NCBI RefSeq assembly: GCF_001808185.1
Contig: NZ_CP017668.1
Span: forward strand, 3,596,001 to 3,660,000
Length of the DNA stretch: 64,000 nt
Direction of reading: 5' to 3'
Source of the DNA: Jeongeupia sp. USM3
GTDB taxonomy: Bacteria; Pseudomonadota; Gammaproteobacteria; Burkholderiales; Chitinibacteraceae
Shown in pieces: positions 52,811-61,762 of this stretch (positions are counted from its first letter, which is position 1; each line of letters opens with the position of its first letter). The translations under genes were made by a program, and so were the position numbers. Under the pieces are notes generated by a model. That model was not told the DNA's origin. It saw only the letters and a list, made by a program, of their open reading frames with translations, and did not search any database.

Positions 52811-53674
52811 TCAGGCTGGCTGCAAGACGGCGCTGCTGCCGTTCAGCTGCACCGCCACCGGTGCGCCGATGCGCAGGTGTTCGACGTCGGCGCTCAGCGT
52901 CGCCAGCGTGTCGTTGCCGATGGCGACGGTGACGCGCCAGAGCACGTCGGCAGGTTCGATCGCGAGCACGATGCCGGAGAGCGCATGGCGGCCGGCCGGT
53001 GTCGGCGGCAGCAGCACGTCGCGCGGCGTGCCGATGGCGGCGACCCGGCCCGGCTCGAGCACGGCGACGCGCTGCGCCAGCCGGAAAACGTCGCCGAGGT
53101 CGTGGCTGACGATGACCGTCGTCAGCTGCACCGCACGGAGGATTTCGTCGATCTCGTCGCGCAGCGCGACGCGCAGGCCCGGGTCGAGCGCCGACAGCGG
53201 TTCGTCCATCAGCAGCAGTTGCGGTTCTTGTGCCAGTGCACGGGCCAGCGCGACGCGCTGGCGCTGGCCGCCGGAGAGTTGCTGCGGGTAACGGTCGGCC
53301 AGCGGCGCGAGCCGGGTCAGTTCGAGCAGTTCGTCGAGCTTGTGCCGATTGGCGACCGGCTGGGCGAAGGCGAGATTGTCGCGGACGCGCATGTTCGGGA
53401 ACAGCGCGTAGTCCTGGAACACGTAGCCGACGCGGCGTTCGCGCGCCGGGGCGTGGATGCGGCGGGCGGTGTCGCACCAGAGCGTGTCGCCGAAGGCGAT
53501 CCGGCCGGCATCGGGGCGGGTAAGGCCGGCGATCAGCCGCAAGAGCGTGGTCTTGCCGACGCCGGACGGGCCGTACAGCGCCAGCCGCTCGCCCGGCGCC
53601 AGCGTCAGTTCGACCTGCAGCGGGCGCGGGCCTTCGGGCGTCGGAATTGTGTGGGTCAGCGCGAGATTCAGCAT
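52811..53674 (-). CDS. modC: Molybdate ABC transporter ATPase ModC
   Basis: This 287-residue ATPase has Walker A GPSGVGKTTLLRL, signature LSGGQRQRVALARALA, Walker B LLLMDEPLSALD and a C-terminal TOBE-like regulatory domain (about 220-287). Its ATG overlaps the modB stop, and it ends the modA-mop-modB-modC operon. It drives molybdate (or tungstate) import. Molybdate feedback through the TOBE domain is a family feature, not something visible here. Confidence 0.88.
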   Translation of the reverse strand: MLNLALTHTIPTPEGPRPLQVELTLAPGERLALYGPSGVGKTTLLRLIAGLTRPDAGRIAFGDTLWCDTARRIHAPARERRVGYVFQDYALFPNMRVRDNLAFAQPVANRHKLDELLELTRLAPLADRYPQQLSGGQRQRVALARALAQEPQLLLMDEPLSALDPGLRVALRDEIDEILRAVQLTTVIVSHDLGDVFRLAQRVAVLEPGRVAAIGTPRDVLLPPTPAGRHALSGIVLAIEPADVLWRVTVAIGNDTLATLSADVEHLRIGAPVAVQLNGSSAVLQPA

Positions 53675-54354
53675 GGCCGTGCCTCGCCTCGGGACTGGAT
53701 CAGCCGCAGCAGCAGCAGCACGACGAAGGCGAACGACACCAGCACCAGCGCGTAGCTGTGCGCGCCGGCGTAGTCGAGCGCTTCGACCTTGCGGTAGAGC
53801 GCGATCGACGCGACCTGGGTGTCGCCGCTGACGCCGCCGCCGAGCATCAGCACGACGCCGAATTCGCCGACGGTGTGCGCGAACGCGAGCACGGTGCCCG
53901 AGAGCAGGCCGGCGCGGGCGTTGGGCAGGATCACCCGGGTCAGGATCGTGGATTCGCTCTTGCCGAGCGTGCGTGCCGCGTCGATCAGGTTGGACGGCAA
54001 CTGGCGGAACGCTGCGACCAAGGGTTGCAGCATGAAGGGCAGGCTGAAGATCACCGAGCCGATGACAAGGCCGCTGAAGGTGAATACGAGCTTGAGCCCG
54101 AGCACGTCCTGCAGCCAGCGGCCGGTGAACGACACCGGGCTGAACGACACCAGCAAATAGAAGCCGAGCACCGTCGGCGGCAGCACCAGCGGCAGGTTGC
54201 ACAGCGTTTCGACCACCGGCCGCAACGGCGAGCGGCCGAAGGCCAGCCAGCGTGCCAGCGGGATCGCCAGCGCGATCAGCACCAGCGTGGTGATCGTTGC
54301 CAGCTTGAGCGTCAGCCAGAACGGCTGGATGTCGGCGGCCTGCAGGGCGATCAC
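53668..54354 (-). CDS. modB: Molybdate ABC transporter permease ModB
   Basis: GTG 54352-54354 gives 228 residues with five hydrophobic segments and the ModB loop FLNxxRTLGKSES-like region (AARTLGKSESTIL). LPLVLPPTVLGFYLL and HTVGEFGVVLMLGG are family signatures. The start overlaps the mop stop and the stop overlaps the modC start, so the operon is continuous. A longer start would add only an unlikely Gly/Arg tail. Confidence 0.88.
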   Translation of the reverse strand: MIALQAADIQPFWLTLKLATITTLVLIALAIPLARWLAFGRSPLRPVVETLCNLPLVLPPTVLGFYLLVSFSPVSFTGRWLQDVLGLKLVFTFSGLVIGSVIFSLPFMLQPLVAAFRQLPSNLIDAARTLGKSESTILTRVILPNARAGLLSGTVLAFAHTVGEFGVVLMLGGGVSGDTQVASIALYRKVEALDYAGAHSYALVLVSFAFVVLLLLRLIQSRGEARPC

Positions 54355-54752
54355 GGTGTGTCCACCGCCATTTCGTTGGCCTTGACCAGCCATTCGACGC
54401 TGTCGCCGATCCGGATGTCCAGCCGGCTGGCCGAGCCGCTGGTGATCACCGATGCGATCCGCTGGCCGTGCCAGTCGAGCACGACCCGTGTGAGCACTGC
54501 GCCGGCGTCGATGCCGACGACGCGCGCGGCATGGCGGTTGCGCAGGCTGATCTCGCCGCTGAGGTTTTTCGCCAGTGCGACTTCAGTTTCCTTGCAGGCG
54601 AGCACGACCGGTGCACCGACCGTCAGCGCCACCTCGCCGACGATGGTCGCGACCAGCGTGGCGATATCGGAAGCGGTTTCGACGCGGGCTTCGACGAGGG
54701 TCATGCCGGCGCCGTGCTCGACCCGGGTCAGCGTGGCGGGAATGCGGTTCAC
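54351..54752 (-). CDS. Stand-alone di-Mop (TOBE) molybdate-binding protein
   Basis: GTG 54750-54752 gives 133 residues made of two Mop/TOBE repeats (about 1-65 and 66-133). The first carries ETASDIATLVATIVGEVALTVG and the second LSGEISLRNRHAARVVGIDAG and IGDSVEWLVKANEM. Mop proteins bind several molybdate ions as oligomers and store or buffer them. It lies between modA and modB, overlapping both by a few bases (GTGA), an unusual place for the mop gene. The long ORF in this frame is only a shadow of modA. Confidence 0.82.
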   Translation of the reverse strand: MNRIPATLTRVEHGAGMTLVEARVETASDIATLVATIVGEVALTVGAPVVLACKETEVALAKNLSGEISLRNRHAARVVGIDAGAVLTRVVLDWHGQRIASVITSGSASRLDIRIGDSVEWLVKANEMAVDTP

Positions 54753-55504
54753 GGCAGTTTGTACCCGGCCTGCTTGAAGATGGCCTGCGCCTTCGGCGAG
54801 AACAGGAACTGGTAAAAGCGCTTGGCGTCCGCGGTGTCGTTGTCGCCGGCGTACTTGAGCAGCGCGGCGCGCTGGGCGATCGGTTCGTAGGCGGCGGAGG
54901 GGATTTCGAGCCAGCGGCCCTTGCCCTGCATTTCGGCGGAGATGACGATGGCCTTGGCGGTAAAGCCGAGGTCGGCAGCGCGGGTGGCGATGAACTGGTT
55001 GGTCTGGCCGATGCTTTCGCCGAACACGAGCTTGGAATGCGCGGCCTCGCTCAACTTGTAGTGCTTCAGCGCCTGTGCCGCAGCACGGCCGTACGGTGCG
55101 GTTTCCGGGTTGGCGACGGCGATCCGTTCGACGGCCGGATCGCGAACCAGTTTTTCCCACTGCTTGAGGTCGAGGTCCTTCAGCGTCCACAGCACCAGCG
55201 TGCCGTGCGCGTAGACCTTGCTCGGTTCGAGCGTCAGCCCTGCGGCGTCGAGCTTCTGCGGGTAGCTGGCGTCGGCGGAGAGGAAGACATGGAACGGTGC
55301 GCCGTTGCCGATCTGCGCAAAGAACTTGCCCGATGCGCCGTAGCTCGGGTTCACGTCGAGCCCGGTCTCGGCCTTGTACGCCTTGGCGAGGTCGTCGAAG
55401 GTGTACTGCAGGTTGGCGGCCACCGCGACATTGATCGGGGCGGCCCAGGCTTGGGCGGTCGCGGCGAAGGCTAGAGCTGCGACGAGAAGGCGAAGCGTGC
55501 GCAT
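54749..55504 (-). CDS. modA: Molybdate-binding periplasmic protein ModA
   Basis: This 251-residue protein has a signal peptide ending TAQAWA and the ModA fold: INVAVAANLQYTFDDLAKAY, SYGASGKFFAQIGNGAPFHVFLSAD, VANPETAPYGRAA and the terminal FLFSPKAQAIFKQAGY. It captures molybdate (possibly tungstate) for ModB/ModC. It leads the operon; no clear ModE operator is seen in the upstream 77 bp. Confidence 0.92.
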   Translation of the reverse strand: MRTLRLLVAALAFAATAQAWAAPINVAVAANLQYTFDDLAKAYKAETGLDVNPSYGASGKFFAQIGNGAPFHVFLSADASYPQKLDAAGLTLEPSKVYAHGTLVLWTLKDLDLKQWEKLVRDPAVERIAVANPETAPYGRAAAQALKHYKLSEAAHSKLVFGESIGQTNQFIATRAADLGFTAKAIVISAEMQGKGRWLEIPSAAYEPIAQRAALLKYAGDNDTADAKRFYQFLFSPKAQAIFKQAGYKLP

Positions 55505-55581
55505 GGATTCCTTTCCTCTGTATGACGTCGGCTTCAGTATATCGGCGCCGCCGGCGCGCCAGCGATAGGTCGAACGGCGTA

Positions 55582-56427
55582 TCAGGCCGACCGGTGCTCA
55601 AGCGTGAAGCCGGCGCCCTTGTCGAGCGCCAGCGCATCGGCCAGCAGCGGCATCACCGCCTTGAGCGTTGCGGCCAGCGTGTACGGCGGGTTGACGACGA
55701 ACATGCCGCTGCCGTGCATGCCGAAGCCGTCGGCGGAGGGTGATTGCACCTGCAGCCGTACGTCGAGCCAGCCCTTGGCCGGCAGTTTTTTCAGCGCTTC
55801 GGGCAGCTCGCGCGATTCGGCGCGTTGCAAGGTCGGATACCAGATCGCGAAAGTGCCGGTGGCAAAGCGGCGCAGGCCTTCTTCCATCGCCTTGACCACG
55901 GTCCGGTAGTCGCCCTTGTCCTCGTACGGCGGGTCGATCAGCGTCAGCCCGCGGCGCGGCGGCGGCGGCAGCACGGCTTTCAGGCCGGCAAAGCCGTCGC
56001 CGACGTTGACCTGCGCCTGCCGGCCCAGCATCTCGCAATTGGCTTCGAGCAGCTTGCTGTCGCTCGGGTGCAGCTCGAACAGCCGCAGCTTGTCATCGCG
56101 GCGCATCACCGCCTGCGCGACCAGGGGCGAGCCCGGGTAGAACGCCAGCCTGCCGTCCGGATTGAAGCGGCGGATCACCTCGACGTAGCGCGCCAGCGCT
56201 TCGGGCAGGTCGGTGCGGTTCCACAGCCGGGCAATGCCGCCCTCGAATTCGGCGTTCTTCGCCGCATAGCCCTCGGTCAGCTGGTACAGCCCGGCGCCGG
56301 CGTGGGTATCGATATACCAGTAGGCCTTGTCCTTCTGGTTCAGGTAGCCCAGCAGCTCGACGAGGAGAAAGTGCTTGAGCACGTCGGCGTGGTTGCCGGC
56401 GTGGAAGGCGTGACGGTAGCTGAGCAT
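55582..56427 (-). CDS. rlmJ: 23S rRNA (adenine2030-N6)-methyltransferase RlmJ
   Basis: ATG 56425-56427 gives 281 residues, the usual length. Signatures are MLSYRHAFHAGNHADVLKH at the start, the SAM loop YIDTHAGAGLY, the N6-MTase motif DPPYEDKGDY, and GMHGSGMFVVNPPYTL near the end. RlmJ methylates A2030 in helix 72 of 23S rRNA. The much longer ORF in this frame is a shadow of the clc gene. It stands between the modA and clc genes as a separate unit. Confidence 0.93.
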   Translation of the reverse strand: MLSYRHAFHAGNHADVLKHFLLVELLGYLNQKDKAYWYIDTHAGAGLYQLTEGYAAKNAEFEGGIARLWNRTDLPEALARYVEVIRRFNPDGRLAFYPGSPLVAQAVMRRDDKLRLFELHPSDSKLLEANCEMLGRQAQVNVGDGFAGLKAVLPPPPRRGLTLIDPPYEDKGDYRTVVKAMEEGLRRFATGTFAIWYPTLQRAESRELPEALKKLPAKGWLDVRLQVQSPSADGFGMHGSGMFVVNPPYTLAATLKAVMPLLADALALDKGAGFTLEHRSA

Positions 56428-56528
56428 GGGTAAGGCCGGATGGGTGGATGCAAGGGCGCGATTTTCCGCGTTTGCGGCCGGCTTGCCTAGCGCTGGCCTG
56501 GCCGGGCCGGATGCGTCCGGCCCCGTGC

Positions 56529-57818
56529 TCAGTGCCCCGCGTAGACCGACGCCGCGCGCAGCCGCCGCGAGATGCCCGCGGCGATCACGCAGGCCGGCAG
56601 CAGTGCCAGCAGGAGCTGCACCTGGCCGGTCATCTCCAGCACCATCAGCGCCGACATCACCGGTGCGTGCGTCGTCGCGGCGAGGAAGACGCCCATGCCC
56701 GAGATCGTGAACAGCTGGCCGGCGCCGGGAGCGAGCGGGGCGGTGACGATGGCGAGCAACTGCCCGAACGCCGCGCCGACGAGCAAGGTCGGCGTGAACA
56801 CGCCGCCGGGCGCACCGGAGCCGATGCTGCCGGCGACGGCGATCAGCTTGCACAGCAGGATCAGCATGACGACCTGCCATGTCGCCGGTGCCAGCAGCAT
56901 CGCCTGCACCGCGCTGTAGCCGTTGCCCCAGGCTTCGGGCCGCAGCACCGACACCAGCCCGACGACGAGTCCGCCGGCAGCCAGCGTCAGCGGCAAGGGC
57001 CAGTTCAGCCGGGCGAAGACCGCCTTGCTGCGGTCGAGCCAGAGCAGGAACAGCGGCCCGAGCACACCGGCGACGACGCCGGCCAGCGCCACCAGCGCCA
57101 GCCCGGTCGCATCGAGCGGGGTGCTGGCGGCAACCTGATACAGCGTCGCGTCGCCGGCGAGCGCGTGCGTGACCAGCGCCGACGTCACCGCGGCGAGGAT
57201 CACCGGGCCGATCGCCGCCAGCGCGAGCGAGCCGAGCAACACCTCGGCGATGAACAGCGAGCTCGCCAGCGGTGCGTGGTAGGCGGCGGCGAAACCGGCA
57301 GCGACGCCGCAGGCCACCGTCAGCCGCAGGTCGATCAGATGGCGAACACGCGCACCAATGAACGAACACGCCAGCGCCGCGAGCAGCACCATCGCGCCTT
57401 CGCGGCCGACCGCGCCGCCGGCGATCACGACCAGAAAGCAGGCCAGCGCCTTGCCCAGCCCGCCGCGCAGGTCGAGCCGGCCGTCGCCGACCGTCACCGC
57501 CTCGATATAGTCGCCGGCATGGCGCGCCGGCGTGGCGCGCGACCGGTTCCACAGCCACAGCAGCACGCCGGCGGCAAGGCCGCCAAGCATCGGCGTGACG
57601 ACGCGCTGCCACGCCGGCAGCCCGCGCGCCGCGGCAACGAGGCCGTCGGTATGGCCGTACAGCCACTGTTCGGCCTGTTCAAGTGCCTGATGGAAGACCC
57701 AGACCGCCAGCGCGCCGATCACGCCGGCGGCGATCGCGGCGAGCACGCGCAGCAGTTGCGGATCGAGCCGGCCGGCAAGGCCGGGGCGCAGTCTGGCCAG
57801 TCGCGCGGATGCGGGCAT
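56529..57818 (-). CDS. CLC-family chloride channel/antiporter
   Basis: This 429-residue membrane protein has the CLC fold with about ten to twelve helices. Selectivity motifs are GGAVGREGAM (with the gating Glu) and GSGAPGGVFTPTLLVGA; the first motif GSGIP is weak in the shortened N-terminal part. The closest style is the ClcB subgroup, shorter than eukaryotic CLCs and without CBS domains. It should be a Cl-/H+ antiporter or channel in the inner membrane, helping acid tolerance. It stands alone. Confidence 0.85.
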   Translation of the reverse strand: MPASARLARLRPGLAGRLDPQLLRVLAAIAAGVIGALAVWVFHQALEQAEQWLYGHTDGLVAAARGLPAWQRVVTPMLGGLAAGVLLWLWNRSRATPARHAGDYIEAVTVGDGRLDLRGGLGKALACFLVVIAGGAVGREGAMVLLAALACSFIGARVRHLIDLRLTVACGVAAGFAAAYHAPLASSLFIAEVLLGSLALAAIGPVILAAVTSALVTHALAGDATLYQVAASTPLDATGLALVALAGVVAGVLGPLFLLWLDRSKAVFARLNWPLPLTLAAGGLVVGLVSVLRPEAWGNGYSAVQAMLLAPATWQVVMLILLCKLIAVAGSIGSGAPGGVFTPTLLVGAAFGQLLAIVTAPLAPGAGQLFTISGMGVFLAATTHAPVMSALMVLEMTGQVQLLLALLPACVIAAGISRRLRAASVYAGH

Positions 57819-57940
57819 GGTGTCGGTAGGCAGTGGAAACTCAGCCGTACTTTAGGGAAGCCGCGGCGGCGGCGCGAGCCCAAAAATACAGATATCAGTA
57901 CGCTAACCTGTTCTGGTCGGCGAGCGAGCCAAAGCAGTCT

Positions 57941-58037
57941 GCCTCCGCCCGAAGCGCAGAAACCGGAATGGACATGGTGTCCATGAGGACGACCCGAAGG
58001 TAGCCCCCTTGCGGGGTTCGGCGCATCGGACGGAGGC
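57941..58037. repeat. Nested inverted-repeat element (possible structured intergenic repeat)
   Basis: The outer arms GCCTCCG (57941-57947) and CGGAGGC (58031-58037) enclose a perfect inner palindrome ATGGACA-TGG-TGTCCAT (57968-57984). They also enclose a hairpin CCCC-TTGC-GGGG near 58003-58016. The element lies between the clc and srkA genes and carries a minus-strand frame (RRTPQGGYLRVVLMDTMSIPV) that I believe recurs in other genomes as a spurious protein. That suggests a dispersed structured repeat; this cannot be checked here. Confidence 0.5.
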
Positions 58038-58087
58038 AAAATGCACAGGCGTAGCCGCCGAATAGAACTGGCTCGTACAATCGGCCG

Positions 58088-59071
58088 ATGAACACCACCC
58101 CCTACGCCACGCTCACGCCCGACACCGTGCTCGACTCGCTCGACGCCGTCGGCCTTGCCACCTCCGGCCATCTGCTGACGCTGAACAGCTTCGAGAACCG
58201 CGTGTTCCAGGTCGGTATCGACGACGGTGCGCCGCTGATCGCCAAGTTCTACCGGCCGGGCCGCTGGTCCGACGCGCAGATTTTCGAGGAGCACGCCTTT
58301 ACCGCCGAGCTGGCGGCGCTGGAAATCCCGGCCGTGCCGCCGCTCGAGATCAACGGCAGCACGCTCAACACCGGCATCGACGGCTTCCGCTTCGCTGTCT
58401 TCCCGCGTCAGGGTGGCCGTGCGCCCGAGCTCGACCGCGAAGGCACGCTCGAATGGCTCGGCCGTTTCCTCGGCCGCATCCATGCCGTCGGCGCAACGCG
58501 GCCGTTCGAACACCGGCCGGCGCTGACGCTGGAATCGTTCGGCCAGACGCCGAGCCGCTGGCTGGTCGAGACAGGCTTCATGCCGATGGAGTTGACCACC
58601 GCGTATCAAGCCGTGATCGCCGATGCGCTCGACGGCGTGGCGCGGGCGTTCGAGCGTGCCGGCGACGTCAAGGCGATCCGGCTGCACGGCGACTGCCACC
58701 TCGGCAACGTGCTGTGGACCGATGCCGGCCCGCACTTCGTCGACTTCGACGACGCGCGCAGCGGCCCGGCGGTGCAGGACCTGTGGATGCTGCTGTCGGG
58801 CGAGCGGCACGAGCGCGTCTCGCAGCTGGCCGATCTCTTGGCCGGCTACGAGGACTTCTGCGATTTCGACGCCCGCGAGCTGCATCTGGTCGAAGCGCTG
58901 CGCACCCTGCGGCAGATCCACTACGCCGGCTGGCTAGCGCAGCGCTGGGACGATCCGGCCTTCCCGGCGGCCTTCCCGTGGTTCAACACCATGAACTACT
59001 GGCAGGAACATATCTACGCGCTGCGCGAGCAGATCGAAGCAATGGCCGAGCCGCCGCTATGGCCGGTTTGA
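58088..59071 (+). CDS. srkA: Stress response kinase SrkA (RdoA/YihE)
   Basis: This 327-residue kinase of the phosphotransferase (APH/choline kinase-like) fold has the start SFENRVFQVGIDDG (nucleotide loop), the catalytic HGDCHLGN, and DFDDARSGPAVQDLW (metal Asp). These are SrkA/YihE signatures. It protects cells from stress-linked death, in E. coli under Cpx control. It is monocistronic; no dsbA gene follows, unlike in enterobacteria. Confidence 0.9.
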   Translation: MNTTPYATLTPDTVLDSLDAVGLATSGHLLTLNSFENRVFQVGIDDGAPLIAKFYRPGRWSDAQIFEEHAFTAELAALEIPAVPPLEINGSTLNTGIDGFRFAVFPRQGGRAPELDREGTLEWLGRFLGRIHAVGATRPFEHRPALTLESFGQTPSRWLVETGFMPMELTTAYQAVIADALDGVARAFERAGDVKAIRLHGDCHLGNVLWTDAGPHFVDFDDARSGPAVQDLWMLLSGERHERVSQLADLLAGYEDFCDFDARELHLVEALRTLRQIHYAGWLAQRWDDPAFPAAFPWFNTMNYWQEHIYALREQIEAMAEPPLWPV

Positions 59072-59234
59072 TGCGCTGAAGCCTCACCGTCCGGTCTTGT
59101 GCATGTTCGTGTATTGCTGAAATGTCAAACCGGTTTGGGTTGGGGTAAACCCGGCTTGTTCTCCGATGTTGCCGGGCGCTAGTGTGCGGGCAGGCGGTCC
59201 ATTCGGGCGTGCCGCCGTATCCGGAGTCCCCGAA

Positions 59235-59738
59235 ATGAACCGAACCCTCCTGAGCGCAGTGCTGCTGCTGATACCGGCCGTCGCGCTGGCGATCGAAACC
59301 TCGGCGCCGGTCGAGCTGCAGGCCGAGCAGGCCAAGGCCCGGGAAGCCCGTGCGCGCGCCGCTGCGGCGTCGGCTGCGGCCACAAAGCCCGATGCGGCCA
59401 AAGCGGCGGCCGATGTCGCCAAGCCGGCCGCCGAGGTGACCAGACCCGCAGCCGTTGCCGTACCGGCTGCACCGGTCGTCGCAACACCCAACCCGGTGGC
59501 TGCGCCGACCGAGCCGGCACGCCCGAGTGCGCCAGTTGCTACGCAGACCGGTTCCGCATCGTTCGCCGCCAGCGCCCCGGCCGCCGCAGCCAGTACACCG
59601 GCAGCCAAAGGCAGCAGCTGGACCGACCGGATCAGCGGCAAGGTGCAGATCGAGGACTGGGCCAATAGCGACCTGCCGTTGCAGGGCGGCGGCATCAACG
59701 CGGTGATTGACGCCAAGGCCGCCGCTGGCGAAGACTAG
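59235..59738 (+). CDS. Exported Ala/Pro-rich hypothetical protein (167 aa)
   Basis: I do not recognise a family. ATG 59235 gives a signal peptide (TLLSAVLLLIPAVALA) and a mature chain dominated by Ala/Pro/Glu/Lys with repeated AAA and KP motifs (about 25-130). A short conserved-looking end follows (WTDRISGKVQIEDWANSDLPLQGGG). The long low-complexity middle probably spans envelope space. It precedes the response-regulator gene by 42 bp on the same strand and could share its promoter. Confidence 0.6.
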   Translation: MNRTLLSAVLLLIPAVALAIETSAPVELQAEQAKAREARARAAAASAAATKPDAAKAAADVAKPAAEVTRPAAVAVPAAPVVATPNPVAAPTEPARPSAPVATQTGSASFAASAPAAAASTPAAKGSSWTDRISGKVQIEDWANSDLPLQGGGINAVIDAKAAAGED

Positions 59739-59780
59739 CCGGATTCCGACTTTTGCCGGCTGCCCGCCGGCCTGCCCACC

Positions 59781-60455
59781 ATGCGACTGCTGCTGGCCGA
59801 AGACGACGACATGATCGGCCGTCACCTCGAAGCCGGGCTGCGCGACGCCGGTTTCAGCGTCGACCGCGCCGCCGACGGCGTGGCGGCCGATCTGGCCCTG
59901 CAGCAGCAGGAGTACGGGCTGGTGCTGCTCGATCTGGGTCTGCCGCGCGCCGACGGCCTGACGGTGTTGCGCCAGCTGCGTCAGCGTGGTGCTGCGACCC
60001 CGGTGCTGATCCTGACCGCGCGTGACGCCGTGGCCGACCGGATCGCCGGGCTCGATGCCGGTGCCGACGATTACCTCGTCAAACCGTTCGATTTCGACGA
60101 GCTGCTGGCGCGCATCCGCGCGGTGCAGCGCCGCCACGCCGGCCGCGCCAGCCCGCTGTTCGAGCACGGTGCGCTCAGGCTCGATCCGGCCAGCCATCAG
60201 GTCTGGCTGGGCGAGCGCGAGGTGGCGCTGTCGGCGCGCGAGTACGCGCTGCTGTTCGAGCTGCTGCAAAAGCCCGGCACGCCGCTGTCGCGGGCGCGGC
60301 TGGAGAACCGGCTGTACGGCTGGGATGAAGAGGTTGCCAGCAACGCGGTCGAAGTCCACATCCACGCGCTGCGGCGCAAGCTCGGCGCGGCGTGGATCCT
60401 CAACCTGCGCGGCGTTGGCTATTACGTGCCCAGACAGCCGCCGGAGGCCGCATGA
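59781..60455 (+). CDS. OmpR/PhoP-family response regulator
   Basis: This 224-residue regulator has a receiver domain (LLAEDDD acid pocket, LVLLDLGLP with the phospho-acceptor Asp at 51, VLILTARD, LVKPFDFDEL Lys) and a C-terminal winged helix (LSAREYALLFELLQKPG, VEVHIHALRRKLG, LRGVGYYV). It resembles TctD/QseB-type regulators. The start of the kinase gene overlaps its stop (ATGA). Target genes are unknown; the exported protein upstream is a candidate. Confidence 0.9.
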   Translation: MRLLLAEDDDMIGRHLEAGLRDAGFSVDRAADGVAADLALQQQEYGLVLLDLGLPRADGLTVLRQLRQRGAATPVLILTARDAVADRIAGLDAGADDYLVKPFDFDELLARIRAVQRRHAGRASPLFEHGALRLDPASHQVWLGEREVALSAREYALLFELLQKPGTPLSRARLENRLYGWDEEVASNAVEVHIHALRRKLGAAWILNLRGVGYYVPRQPPEAA

Positions 60456-61762
60456 GCTCGCTGCGCCGACAACTGATGCTGATGCTGCTCGGCGGCATGG
60501 CGCTGGTCATTGCCGTCGCCGCCGCGCTGGCTTTCCTCCGCACCCGCAACGAGGCCAACGAGCTGTTCGACTACCAGTTGCGCCAGCTGGCGCTGTCGGT
60601 GGTCAACCAGACCTTCATCCCCGGGCGCTCGTCGCTGCGCTCTACGGCCGGCTTCGATTTCGTCATCCAGGTCTGGGATCCGGACGGCGTGCAGCTTTAC
60701 TACTCGCACCCGCACCGCGTGCTGCCGGCGCAGGTGCAGCTCGGCTACGCCACCGCCGCGACCAGTGAAGGCGACTGGCGCACCTACGCCGTTGCCGTGC
60801 CCGGCAAGGTGATCCAGATCGCCCAGCCGATGCGCACGCGCAACCGGCTGGCGCTGGATACCGCGTGGCGCACCACGGTGCCGCTGCTGATCGCCCTGCC
60901 GCTGCTGCTGCTTGGCGCGTGGTGGGTGATCGGCCGGGCGCTGCGGCCGCTCGAAGCGTTGCGCCGCGAAGTTGCCGCACGCACGCCCGACGCGCTGGCG
61001 CCGCTGCCGTCCGGCTTGGCGCCGGAGGAGGTCGAGCCGCTGATTGCCGAGACCAACCGACTGCTGCTGCGGCTGGGCGATGCGCTGGCATCGCAACGCG
61101 CGTTCACCGCCAATGCCGCGCACGAACTGCGCACGCCGCTTGCCGCGCTGCAACTGCAGCTCGCCAGCTTGGAGCGCGCCCCGGACGACGCCAGCCGCAC
61201 CGCGGCGATCGCCGAACTCAAAACCGGCCTCGCCCGCGCCGGCCACATGCTGAACCAGTTGCTGACGCTGGCCCGCAACGAAGCCGCGTCCGAACATGCC
61301 GTGCTGGTACTGGCGGACATCGTCACCGACGTACTCGCCGAACAGGCGCCGCTGGCCATCGCCGCCGGGCTCGATCTGGGCGCCACCGACATCGACGCCG
61401 ACGTGCAAGTCTCCGGCAACGCCGACGCACTGCGCTCGCTGGTCGCCAACCTCGTCGGCAACGCCATCCGCTATACCCCGAGCGGCGGCCGGATCGACGT
61501 CGCGCTGCGCCGCATCGATGCGGACGGCGAGGGCAGAGCGCAGCTCACCGTCGCCGACAGCGGCCCCGGCATCCCCGAAGCCGAGCGCGAACAGGTGTTC
61601 CAGCGCTTCTACCGCCGCCCCGGCAGCGCCGGCTCGGGCAGTGGCCTCGGGCTGGCGATTGTTCGGGCCGTGGCCGATGCGCACCGGGGAGCTGTGACGC
61701 TGGGCGAGTCGCCGCTGGCGGGATTGGGGGTCACGGTTGAACTGCCGCTGGTGCAAGGCTGA
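60452..61762 (+). CDS. Sensor histidine kinase with 2CSK_N-type periplasmic sensor
   Basis: ATG 60452 gives 436 residues. A first helix (about 10-30) and a second (about 145-168) flank a periplasmic 2CSK_N-like domain of about 110 residues, as in TctE. Cytoplasmic parts are HAMP-like, the H-box AHELRTPLAALQLQL, the N-box LVGNAIRYTPSGG and the ATP lid (DSGPGIPE, GSGLGLAIV). It phosphorylates the partner regulator. TctE relatives sense carboxylates such as citrate, but the ligand here is unknown. Confidence 0.9.
   Translation: MSSLRRQLMLMLLGGMALVIAVAAALAFLRTRNEANELFDYQLRQLALSVVNQTFIPGRSSLRSTAGFDFVIQVWDPDGVQLYYSHPHRVLPAQVQLGYATAATSEGDWRTYAVAVPGKVIQIAQPMRTRNRLALDTAWRTTVPLLIALPLLLLGAWWVIGRALRPLEALRREVAARTPDALAPLPSGLAPEEVEPLIAETNRLLLRLGDALASQRAFTANAAHELRTPLAALQLQLASLERAPDDASRTAAIAELKTGLARAGHMLNQLLTLARNEAASEHAVLVLADIVTDVLAEQAPLAIAAGLDLGATDIDADVQVSGNADALRSLVANLVGNAIRYTPSGGRIDVALRRIDADGEGRAQLTVADSGPGIPEAEREQVFQRFYRRPGSAGSGSGLGLAIVRAVADAHRGAVTLGESPLAGLGVTVELPLVQG

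Noticed and set aside
57895..58098. Minus-strand 67-residue ORF between clc and srkA.
   Set aside because: It lies within the nested inverted-repeat element; its odd composition suggests non-coding repeat DNA rather than a gene.
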